A stretch of 64,000 nt of DNA, taken from assembly GCA_020632795.1 (NCBI GenBank), contig JACKEV010000017.1, forward strand, positions 186,001 through 250,000. Direction: 5' to 3'. Origin of the DNA: Alphaproteobacteria bacterium. Its GTDB lineage: Bacteria > Myxococcota_A > UBA796 > CAJQPC01. This document shows, piece by piece, positions 1 to 7,881 of this stretch. Position numbers and translations under genes: made by a program. The notes beneath the pieces were generated by a model. That model had not been told where the DNA came from. It did no database searches and saw only the letters and a list, made by a program, of their open reading frames with translations. Numbering within the stretch: the first letter of the stretch is position 1; every line of letters begins with the position of its first letter.

Positions 1-3000
1 CACAGGGAGTTGCAGTCGTCGAGGGTGGTGTCCGTGTTCAGGGCCTCCGCGTCGCAGCTCCCGCCGCCGTCGTAGGGCTGGCTGCTGCTCGTGGAGAAGG
101 AGCCGCACGAGAACACGCCGTCCCCGTCGAGGTCGATCTCCTCCAGGGAGACCGTGCCGACGCTCTGCGCGCCGCTGATCATCGAGTCCGGCAGCCCGGC
201 GTAGATGCTGTCGTAGGCGCTGGCGTCGGCGATGACCACGCCGGAGCAGTCGTTGTCGATGCCGTCGCAGGACTCCGAGGCGTCCGGGCAGCGGGACGAG
301 CACTGGTCGTCGCAGTCGGAGGTGCCGCTGCAGGTCCGGGTCGCGGAGTAGATGCGCTTGCCGCCGGAGTAGCGGCTGCCGAAGGCGTCGGTGGACTCGG
401 TGTAGCTGAACAGCCAGAGCCCGGTGGCCGCGTCGCACAGCAGGCGGACGTTGTCCTGGTCCGACCAGCAGGGCACCTCCAGCACGCCCGCGTCCGTCTG
501 CCCGGTGAGCAGCACGTCGGGGTCGCAGGGGGTGAGGCCCAGCTCGGCGGCGGAGCTGGTCCCGGCGGTGGGGGCGGCGATGGGCAGCGCCGGCAGCGCG
601 CCGTCATCGTCGCAGTCCAGCTCCAGCGCGAGCACGCGGCCGTCGCAGTCGTTGTCGTCGCCGTCCACCGGGATGGGGATGATCTGGCCGTCCTCGGTCC
701 ACCGGGCGGTGTCGAAGTTGACGTCCTCCTGGGGCTCGGTGGTGGCGTCGCGGCACAGGTCGTCGTCGCTGTCGGTCAGCCCGTCGCCGTTGTTGTCGAT
801 GCCGTCGGCGCAGGTGTTGCACTCCGGGTCGTTGTAGTCGGTCAGGCCGTCGCCGTCGTTGTCCGCCCCGTCGTTGCAGGGATCGTAGGGGTAGACGTTG
901 GGGTCGGTGTCGACGCAGTCGTCGATCTGGTCGGTGTAGTCGTAGCCGCCGTAGGACGTGGAGGTGGAGCTGCCGGTGAGGCAGAGGCACAGACTCACGT
1001 CCAGGTCGCCGTAGCCGTCACCGTCCACGTCCCGGTAGAGGTCGACGCAGCCGGCGTCGGTGGCGAGGTCATCGGGCTCGTCGGCCTGATCGTCGCAGTC
1101 GTCGTCCTCGCCGTCGCAGTACTCCGGCGCGCCGGGGTAGCGACCGTTGTCGTAGTCGTCACAGTCGGTGCCCGAGGTGGACCAGCCCGTCTCATACGAG
1201 CAGACCTGGACCGAGGAGTAGGCGACCTGGTTGCCGTTGGTGTCGTAGACGTAGGTGCCGTCGGAGTTCTGCTCCCAGCGCGCGCCGAAGCCGTCGGCGT
1301 CCAGGTCGATGTAGGCGGTGATGCCCTCCCCGCTGCCCAGGAACGGAGAGCCGCCCTCGGTGTTGACGTCGCCGTCGCAGTCGTTGTCGATCTGGTTGCC
1401 GGTCTCGCAGACCTCGGCGGAGCTGGGGGAGACCTCGGCGTTGGTGTCGTCGCAGTCGTCGCCGCTGTAGGCGTCGCTGTCGTGCCCGTCGACGTCGGCG
1501 TCGTAGTCGCTGTTGCCGTCGCAGTCCTGGTCCGTCCCGTCGTACCAGACCTCCGTCGCGCTGCCGTTGATGGTGTTGGCGGCGAGCCCGGCGTCGTTGG
1601 GGTAGGCGGTGGTGTCGTCCTCGCTGGTGCCCTCGTGGCAGTCGGTCCCGCCGTAGTTGATGTGGGGGTCGCCGTCGCTGTCGGCGTCATAGTCGTCCGC
1701 GCCGTCGCAGTCCTGGTCCGTCCCGTCGTACCAGGTGTCGGTGGCCGCCGCGTTGATCGTGTCGGCGGCGAGCCCGCCGTCGTTGGGGTAGGCGGTGGTG
1801 TCGTCAGCGGTGGTGCCCTCGTGGCAGTCCGTGCCGCTGTAGTTCAGGTGGTCCTCGCCGTCATAGTCCGCGTCGAAGTCAGACCATCCATCACAGTCCT
1901 GGTCCGTCCCGTCGTACCAGGTCTCCGACGCCGCGGCGTTGATCTGGTCGGCGGCCAGCCCGCCGTCGTTGGGGTAGGCGGTGGTGTCGTCCTCGCTGGT
2001 GCCCTCGTAGCAGTCGGTGCCGCTGAAGTTGATGTGGTCCTCACCGTCGAAGTCCGCGTCGTAGTCGGACCATCCATCACAGTCCTGGTCCGTCCCGTCG
2101 TACCAGACCTCCGTCGCGGCGGCGCTGATGGTGGCGTCGGCGTCGTCGCAGTCGGTCCCGCCGTAGAGGTCGCTGTCCTCGCCGTCGTAGTCCGCGTCGT
2201 AGTCCGAGAGGCCGTCACAGTCCTGGTCCACCCCGTTGTACCAGACCTCCGTCGCGGCCGTGTTGATGGTGCTGTCGAAGTCGTCGCAGTCGGTCCCGCC
2301 GTAGACGTCGCTGTCCTCGCCGTCGCCGTCCTGGTCGTAGTCGCCGCCGCCGCTGCAGTCCTGATCCGTCCCGTCGTACCAGGTCTCGACGGCGCCGGGG
2401 TGGATGATGTCCGGCTGGAAGTTGGCGTCGTTGGGGTAGGCGGTGAGGTCGTCCGCGCTGGTGCCCTCGTGGCAGTCGGTCCCGCCGTAGGTCAGGTGCG
2501 TATAGCCGTCGCCGTCGGCGTCGTAGTCGTTCGCGCCGTCACAGTCCTGGTCCGTCCCATCGTACCAGGTCTCGGTGGCCCCGAGGTAGATCTGGTCGGG
2601 GTCCAGAGGGTAGTTGTTGGGGTGGTTGGTGGTGTCGTCGTAGCTGGTGCCTTCGTGGCAGTCGTCGCCGCCGAAGTGCATGTGATCCTGACCGTCGTAG
2701 TCGGCGTCGAAGTCCGACCACCCGTCACAGTTCTGGTCGACGCCGTCGTACCACACCTCGTTGGAGCCGCCGCTGATGCTGGGGTCGGTGTCGTCGCAGT
2801 CGGTCCCGCCGTAGAGGCTGCTGTCGTAGGTGTCCTCGTCCGCGTCGTAGTCGCTCAGCCCGTTACAGTCCTGGTCCACCCCATTGTACCAGACCTCCGT
2901 CGCGGCGGGGTTGATGGCGTTGTCCGTGTCGTCGCAGTCGGTCCCGCCGTAGCCGTCGCTGTCGTAGGTGTCCTCGTCCGCGTCGTAGTCGCTCAACCCG

Positions 3001-4526
3001 TTACAGTCCTGGTCCGTCCCGTCGTACCAGATCTCCGTCGCGGCGATGTTGACGGAGCTGTCCGTGTCGTCGCAGTCATCGCCGCCGTAGCCGTCGCTGT
3101 CGTAGGTGTCCACGTCCGCGTCGTAGTCGCTCGCGTTGTCGCAGTTCTGGTCCGTCCCGTCGTACCAGATCTCCGTGGCGGCGGGGTTGATCGCGCTGGC
3201 CGTGTCGTTGCAGTCCTGGCCGCCGTATGCGTCGCTGTTGTAGCCGTCGCTGTCCGCGTCGTAGTCGCTCGCGTTGTCGCAGTTCTCGTCGGTCCCGTTG
3301 TACCAGGTCTCCGACGCGCCCGGGTTGATGCTGGGGTTGGCGTCGTTGCAGTCCTGGCCGCTGTAGAGGTCGCTGTCGTACCCGTCGCTGTCCGCGTCGA
3401 AGTCGCTCGCGTTGCCGCTGCAGTCGTCGTCGACCCCGTTGTACCAGGTCTCCGACGCCGAGGTGTTGACGTTCGGGTCGGTGTCGTCGCAGTCGGTGCC
3501 GCCGTAGCTGTCGCTGTCGAAGCCGTCCACGTCCGCGTCGTAGTCGCTGCCCAGGTTGCAGTCCTGGTCGGTCCCGTCGTACCAGGTCTCGGTGGCGGCG
3601 GAGTTGATCAGCTCCGGGAGGAGGTTGTCCGCGTTCGGGTAGGTCACCTCGTCGTCCTGGGCGGTGCCCTCGTGGCAGTCCGTACCCCCCGAGAAGTTGA
3701 TGTGGTCCTCGCCGTCGCCGTCGGCGTCGTAGTCGCTGACGTTGCCGCTGCAGTCGTCGTCGACGCCGTTGTACCAGGTCTCCGAGACGCCGGGGTTGAC
3801 CCCGCTGGCGGTGTCGTCGCAGTCGGTGCCCGCGGTGACGTTCGCGTTGCTGGGGTTGTCGTCCCCATAGTTGTCGCCGTCGGCGTCCGCCATGCAGTCG
3901 GTGATGCTGTCGGTGGAGGCCGCCCCCGGGAAGGTGGTGATGACGGCGTCATCGCAGTCCGTGCCGGCGTCGACGTTGGCGTTGCTGGGGTTGTCGTCGC
4001 CGTAGTTGTCCCCGTCGAGGTCCCGGGTGCACAGCGCCGCGCCGTCGAGGCTGGCCGAGCCCACGTAGGTGAACGCGTCGGAGTCATCACAGTCCGAGCC
4101 CGCGGTCACGCCGGTGGCCGGGCTGTCGCTGCCGTAGCCGTCGTCGTCCACGTCGGTCATGCAGCCGTTGCTGCTCTGGTTCTGGGCCGCACCAGGAAAC
4201 GTGAACGAATCGGAGTCGTCGCAGTCCGTACCCGCGGTCACCCCGCTGGCCGGGCTGTCGCTGCCGTAGCCGTCTCCGTCGGCGTCGGTCCGGCAGGCGT
4301 TGCCCGACTGGTTGTAGGCCGCGCCCGGGTAGGTGTCGACGTCGGTGTCGTCGCAGTCGTTCGTGCTGATCGTGCTGCAGGCTGCGTTCGTGCTGCTGGT
4401 GCAGCTCGAGCTGTCCTCGCAGTAGCAGTCGCCGTCGTCGTCGATGGTGTCGGCGAAGGCCGGTGTTGTCACGACCAACCCGGCCAGGGCGATGGCGAGC
4501 GCCCCCCACAGGTTCGTGCGCGTCAT
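1..4526 (-). CDS. Giant secreted MopE-like calcium/metal-binding repeat protein (3' end outside window)
   Basis: The frame is open from the ATG at 4526 to the window edge (1508 codons seen), so the C-terminus is missing. Residues 1-26 look like a Sec signal peptide (basic start, LWGALAIALAGLVVTTPAFA). The rest is very acidic and Cys-containing: early DADGDGYGSD-type units, then about 15 copies (roughly residues 245-1000) of a unit with a WYDGTDQDCDG core, spaced DxDxDG loops and GGTDCDD cores. These are hallmarks of the MopE/thrombospondin-type-3-like putative metal-binding repeats common in Myxococcota surface proteins. The ATG overlaps the stop of the preceding membrane protein (ATGA), so it looks translationally coupled to the CIS locus. 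A calcium-stabilised surface or matrix role is inference; the family assignment is strong. Confidence 0.85.
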   Translation of the reverse strand, partial: MTRTNLWGALAIALAGLVVTTPAFADTIDDDGDCYCEDSSSCTSSTNAACSTISTNDCDDTDVDTYPGAAYNQSGNACRTDADGDGYGSDSPASGVTAGTDCDDSDSFTFPGAAQNQSSNGCMTDVDDDGYGSDSPATGVTAGSDCDDSDAFTYVGSASLDGAALCTRDLDGDNYGDDNPSNANVDAGTDCDDAVITTFPGAASTDSITDCMADADGDNYGDDNPSNANVTAGTDCDDTASGVNPGVSETWYNGVDDDCSGNVSDYDADGDGEDHINFSGGTDCHEGTAQDDEVTYPNADNLLPELINSAATETWYDGTDQDCNLGSDYDADVDGFDSDSYGGTDCDDTDPNVNTSASETWYNGVDDDCSGNASDFDADSDGYDSDLYSGQDCNDANPSINPGASETWYNGTDENCDNASDYDADSDGYNSDAYGGQDCNDTASAINPAATEIWYDGTDQNCDNASDYDADVDTYDSDGYGGDDCDDTDSSVNIAATEIWYDGTDQDCNGLSDYDADEDTYDSDGYGGTDCDDTDNAINPAATEVWYNGVDQDCNGLSDYDADEDTYDSSLYGGTDCDDTDPSISGGSNEVWYDGVDQNCDGWSDFDADYDGQDHMHFGGDDCHEGTSYDDTTNHPNNYPLDPDQIYLGATETWYDGTDQDCDGANDYDADGDGYTHLTYGGTDCHEGTSADDLTAYPNDANFQPDIIHPGAVETWYDGTDQDCSGGGDYDQDGDGEDSDVYGGTDCDDFDSTINTAATEVWYNGVDQDCDGLSDYDADYDGEDSDLYGGTDCDDADATISAAATEVWYDGTDQDCDGWSDYDADFDGEDHINFSGTDCYEGTSEDDTTAYPNDGGLAADQINAAASETWYDGTDQDCDGWSDFDADYDGEDHLNYSGTDCHEGTTADDTTAYPNDGGLAADTINAAATDTWYDGTDQDCDGADDYDADSDGDPHINYGGTDCHEGTSEDDTTAYPNDAGLAANTINGSATEVWYDGTDQDCDGNSDYDADVDGHDSDAYSGDDCDDTNAEVSPSSAEVCETGNQIDNDCDGDVNTEGGSPFLGSGEGITAYIDLDADGFGARWEQNSDGTYVYDTNGNQVAYSSVQVCSYETGWSTSGTDCDDYDNGRYPGAPEYCDGEDDDCDDQADEPDDLATDAGCVDLYRDVDGDGYGDLDVSLCLCLTGSSTSTSYGGYDYTDQIDDCVDTDPNVYPYDPCNDGADNDGDGLTDYNDPECNTCADGIDNNGDGLTDSDDDLCRDATTEPQEDVNFDTARWTEDGQIIPIPVDGDDNDCDGRVLALELDCDDDGALPALPIAAPTAGTSSAAELGLTPCDPDVLLTGQTDAGVLEVPCWSDQDNVRLLCDAATGLWLFSYTESTDAFGSRYSGGKRIYSATRTCSGTSDCDDQCSSRCPDASESCDGIDNDCSGVVIADASAYDSIYAGLPDSMISGAQSVGTVSLEEIDLDGDGVFSCGSFSTSSSQPYDGGGSCDAEALNTDTTLDDCNSL
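1500..3790 (-). repeat. About 15 tandem coding repeats of the MopE-like protein
   Basis: The unit encodes [TS]E[TVI]WY[DN]G[TV]D[QDE][DN]C followed by SDYDAD or SDFDAD. Periods vary from about 45 to 75 codons because some units carry an extra insert with DCHEGTS.DDTTAYPND. The near-identical GTCCCGTCGTACCA stretches on the plus strand are the DNA signature. Repeat number could vary by recombination, and an assembly may collapse it. Confidence 0.85.
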
Positions 4527-6202
4527 ACGGCCTCCTTGGCCGCCTCGTCGGCGGCGTCTGTCTCGACCAGGACGAGGGCTTCTCGGCGAAGCAGCTCGAT
4601 CTGCTCGGGCTCGAACCAGTCCCACTCGGCGACGGATACGCCGGGCAGGGTCGGTGAACGGGGCTCTTCCCCGTCCTCATCCAGGGGCTGCCGCTGGAAG
4701 TCCAGGCGCCCCAGGGGGCGGACAGGCAGCTCGGTCATGGGGGCGTCGGCGCTGTAGGGGCGGTAACCCAGCGGCGTGCTCACCCCCCGGACGCCCGCGG
4801 GGCGCATCCGGTCGGTGGCCAGCCAGGCGCGCAGCGCCTTGCCCTCGATGCGATCGACCCACAGCCCCGGCTCGCCCTTGTGGGCAGGTGGCGGGGACAC
4901 CGGGATCCAGAGGTCCAGCTTGGAGTTCCGGACCTCGTCGGGGCGGGTCTCGTCGACGAAGCGCCGGCGGAAGGCCAGGCGCAGCTCCAGGGGCAGCAGC
5001 CCCACGTCGAGCTGGAGCGTCAGGGTCTCGCCGCCCTCGGGCACCAGATCCCGCAGCCGGGCGGCCCCCAGGGCGAAGCGCGCGCGCTGGGTGGGCCGGG
5101 CGTAGGTCATGCGGTGGCTGACCTGGCCGAACCAGATCCAGGCGCAGATGCGGCTGGCCCGCTCCCGGGCGAGCTGGGCGGCGCGCTTGACCATCGGGTC
5201 GTCGGCGCCCTTCCACATCTCCAGGCGCGCGTGGGCCAGGGCGAGGGCCTGGGCCACGGAGATGACATCGGGCATCTCCAGGGTGCCCAGCGTGATCCAG
5301 CGCTCCCGACCGCTCACCCGAGCGTCGGGCGGGACGGGCTGGCCCATCGGCCAGGACAGGGTGTCGAGGCGCTCCAGGCCGTTGAGCACGTCGATGTCCG
5401 AGGTCCACAGGGACACCACGTTGAAGCGCAGCATGCGGTCCGCGGCCAGGAAGGGCTGCTGACAGCGCCGACACCACTCCCCGGGCTCCCACTTCTTGTT
5501 CGCCGGGTAGAGCTGACCGCAGATCTCGCCCCACAGGGTCGGGTTGCCGCAGGCGACGACCTCTCCGTCGGGGGGGACCTTGCCGATGGCGCTCTCGACG
5601 CCGGCCGCCGGGGCCAGCTCGAGCTGATCGAGGAGCTTTGCCCCGATGCCCGAGGACCGCAGCCGCCGGTCGCGCAGCCCGTTGGCCCCGGTCACCGCCG
5701 CCGCCACCAGCAGGATGGCCAGCCAGGCCGGGATGTCCCCTGACCAGGCCGGCTCCAGCAGGGTGCCGGGGAGGTAGGGGTTGCCGGGGACCTCGTTCAC
5801 CACGCAGATCTGGTCGATGCCCGAGCCCCCGAGCCAGTGCGCCGGGGTCTTGAGCACGCCGGCCATGTCCTCGGTGCAGCGGCTGGAGAAGCTGTACCGG
5901 ATCAGCGCTCGCGTGGCGAACAGCACGCCGCAGGTGATCACCACCGACCAGAACACGATGCGGCGGGGGCGGCGGCGCCCGATCATGTAGAGGTGCCGGG
6001 CCATCGCCCACGACGTCACCGCGACGCAGCCCCCCAGGACGCAGGCCAGCTCCACCTCGGTCGCCGGGCGACCGGTGGTCGGCGTGGAGAGCAGCTTCCA
6101 GGCGAACCCCCAGGCCGTCGCCGCCGCGAACAGCGACAGCGCGGAGTCCAGCGCGTTCTCCTCGGCGCGCCAGCGGGCCATGGCCTGGAGCGGGTTGATC
6201 AC
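4523..6202 (-). CDS. Multi-pass membrane protein of the CIS locus, candidate membrane anchor
   Basis: 559 aa, taking the GTG at 6202 that overlaps the upstream stop (GTGA); the frame is open further upstream but reads as shadow sequence there. Four hydrophobic segments lie near residues 18-38, 49-68, 82-101 and 158-176, with a Cys-containing loop (C109, C133) between the third and fourth. A soluble domain of about 380 residues follows. It contains a Cys cluster around WEPGEWCRRCQQPF that resembles a zinc ribbon half-site. I do not recognise a family. Its place directly after baseplate genes, coupled at both ends, suggests that it docks the injection machine to the cytoplasmic membrane, as TssJLM, CisA or thylakoid anchors do elsewhere. 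That role is inference. Confidence 0.7.
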   Translation of the reverse strand: MINPLQAMARWRAEENALDSALSLFAAATAWGFAWKLLSTPTTGRPATEVELACVLGGCVAVTSWAMARHLYMIGRRRPRRIVFWSVVITCGVLFATRALIRYSFSSRCTEDMAGVLKTPAHWLGGSGIDQICVVNEVPGNPYLPGTLLEPAWSGDIPAWLAILLVAAAVTGANGLRDRRLRSSGIGAKLLDQLELAPAAGVESAIGKVPPDGEVVACGNPTLWGEICGQLYPANKKWEPGEWCRRCQQPFLAADRMLRFNVVSLWTSDIDVLNGLERLDTLSWPMGQPVPPDARVSGRERWITLGTLEMPDVISVAQALALAHARLEMWKGADDPMVKRAAQLARERASRICAWIWFGQVSHRMTYARPTQRARFALGAARLRDLVPEGGETLTLQLDVGLLPLELRLAFRRRFVDETRPDEVRNSKLDLWIPVSPPPAHKGEPGLWVDRIEGKALRAWLATDRMRPAGVRGVSTPLGYRPYSADAPMTELPVRPLGRLDFQRQPLDEDGEEPRSPTLPGVSVAEWDWFEPEQIELLRREALVLVETDAADEAAKEAV

Positions 6203-7074
6203 GGCGCCTCCGGGCCCACGCCCTCGATCACCGCGCGATACACGCCGGCCTCCTCGACCGGGCCGATGACCTGGGCGAGCTGGGTGGCGGCGCGCTCGAC
6301 GCTGCGGCGGAGCAGCAGGTAGAGGGTGGCCAGCAGGCGAACCCGCTCGGCGGTGGTCATCGCGTGGGTGGCGAGCTGGATGCGGGAGGCCTGCAGGGCG
6401 CTGGCGGCCATCGTCTGGTAGCGGACCCAGTTGCGGCCCAGGACCTGGCGCTCCCACACCGCGCCCTCAGGCTCGGCGTTCCAGATGGGATCCTCCAGCG
6501 CCTCCAGGCGGCCGTTGAGGCTGCGCACGCCGGGGTGGCCGGGCTGCCAGATGCGGCGCAGGTCGGTGGCCCAGTCCCGGCCGTTGCCCACGGAGGACCC
6601 CAGCGGCAGCACATGGGGCACGTCCGCGCGGTCCATCGGCACGAAGCCCAGCCGCACGCTGACCTGGTCCCGGGCCACGGTCAGGCCGCCGGCCCCGCTC
6701 TGGGGCTCGACGGTGGGGGTGAGCACGAGCACGCCGCGCACCGCCGCGCCCGCGCGGGTGGGCCACGCGGCGCGCAGGGGCTCCTTGATCTCGACGAGGT
6801 GGGGGATCCCGTCGGCGTCCTGGACGACGGCCCGGCCAGGGCCGATCACCACGCCGCTGGCCTGCGGGTCGGGGCGCACCGTGCCGGGAGGCCCGCTGCT
6901 GGACCAGGCGCCCTCCAGCTCCAGGCCGGAGAGCACCACCCCGGCCACCCCGCCCCACCGCGCCGCCAGCGCCGTGCGCAGGGCCTGCGGCGCGGCGTCA
7001 GCCAGGGCGTTGAGGCTCTCCAGATCGAGGATCGCGCCGTCGCGAGGGCGAAATCGGATGGGCATGGAAGTCAA
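6199..7074 (-). CDS. Baseplate-associated protein of the CIS, tentatively TssK-like
   Basis: 291 aa from a TTG with GAGGAG six bases upstream; an ATG nine bases further in (7065) is the alternative start. The N-terminal half is beta-rich, with SGVVIGPGRAVVQDADGIPH followed by VRGVLVLTPTV. This order recalls the shell domain of T6SS TssK (DGTP segment followed by a V.LALP strand). The C-terminal about 90 residues are helical. I see no certain family signature, so TssK-like is a fold-level guess supported by position: it lies between a gpI/TssG-like wedge gene and the membrane protein, with which it overlaps by 4 nt. Alternatives are a T4 gp8/gp10-like wedge or a fibre-adaptor. Confidence 0.5.
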   Translation of the reverse strand: MTSMPIRFRPRDGAILDLESLNALADAAPQALRTALAARWGGVAGVVLSGLELEGAWSSSGPPGTVRPDPQASGVVIGPGRAVVQDADGIPHLVEIKEPLRAAWPTRAGAAVRGVLVLTPTVEPQSGAGGLTVARDQVSVRLGFVPMDRADVPHVLPLGSSVGNGRDWATDLRRIWQPGHPGVRSLNGRLEALEDPIWNAEPEGAVWERQVLGRNWVRYQTMAASALQASRIQLATHAMTTAERVRLLATLYLLLRRSVERAATQLAQVIGPVEEAGVYRAVIEGVGPEAP

Positions 7075-7086
7075 GGGGGGCTCCTC

Positions 7087-7881
7087 TCAGCGTTCGGTGG
7101 TGACCAGCCGCACCGAGGCCCAGGCCGGCAGCAGTCGGATGAGGTGGCGGGAGAGGCGCGCGCCGTCGGCGAGGCCGATGAGCACGTCCTCCTGGACGAG
7201 TTCGAAGACAGGACCCTCCAGGGGCTGGTGCCGCAGGGCACCCCCGGAGACCCGGTACTGGGGGGCCGCCCCGGGCTGGCGGCGCAGGGCCCACCAGGCG
7301 TCCGAGCGGCAGGTGAACAGCTCGTCGCGCACGTCCGGGCGTCGGGGCACCGGGCCGTCGCGATCGCGGGCGGCGACGCTCAGGGTGACCGCCTCGCCAG
7401 CGCCCTCCCAGAGCATCTCGATGGCGGAGGCCAGGTTGCCCCGCTGGGGGCGCCACCGGGGCAGGCGCGCCGCGATGCGGGAGAGCCGCTTGGGGTCGGC
7501 CCGGTGCATGGACGCCTCGATGCCCCAGCGCTCCACCAGCCAGGCGAGCAGCCGAGGCTCCGGGGACAGCGGCGACCACAGCAGCGGGCGGGCCAGGATG
7601 AGCCACTCGGGGCGGGCGGTGAGCATCATCACCGCCTCCATCGCCGAGACCTCGCCGCGGGCCTGGGCGTCGACCATCGCCTCGGTCATCGCCTCCGGCA
7701 GGAAGCGACTGTAGGGCATGTGTCGGAAGCGCGGCGGCCCGTCGCCGTCCGGGACCATCTCGAACGGGGCCCTGCGGGGCTTGAGGTCGGTCTCGACCCA
7801 GTCCAGGTCCGACAGCTCTCCAGCCGCGGACCGCTGGGCCCACTCCAGGACAGCCTGGCGCAGCAGCAGCTCCTGGGTCAC
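7087..7881 (-). CDS. gpI/TssG-like baseplate wedge protein
   Basis: 264 aa from the GTG at 7881, which overlaps the stop of the gpJ-like gene (GTGA). The upstream open frame is shadow. The middle contains RIAARLPRWRPQRGNLASAI followed by EMLWEGAGEAV. This matches the pattern of P2 gpI, TssG and tail-protein I families, where a 'LP.....RGT..gL...l.l.tG' segment recurs. In those families gpI pairs with gpJ (TssG with TssF) in the wedge, and here it directly follows the gpJ-like gene. The sequence match is weak, but the context is strong. Confidence 0.6.
   Translation of the reverse strand: MTQELLLRQAVLEWAQRSAAGELSDLDWVETDLKPRRAPFEMVPDGDGPPRFRHMPYSRFLPEAMTEAMVDAQARGEVSAMEAVMMLTARPEWLILARPLLWSPLSPEPRLLAWLVERWGIEASMHRADPKRLSRIAARLPRWRPQRGNLASAIEMLWEGAGEAVTLSVAARDRDGPVPRRPDVRDELFTCRSDAWWALRRQPGAAPQYRVSGGALRHQPLEGPVFELVQEDVLIGLADGARLSRHLIRLLPAWASVRLVTTER

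Noticed and set aside
1482..4757. A 1091-codon open frame on the plus strand opposite the MopE-like gene
   Set aside because: It is a mirror of the repeat gene: Val/Val-rich, repetitive and without a ribosome-binding site, produced by the high-GC codon pattern on the other strand. The minus strand carries signal peptide and family repeats.
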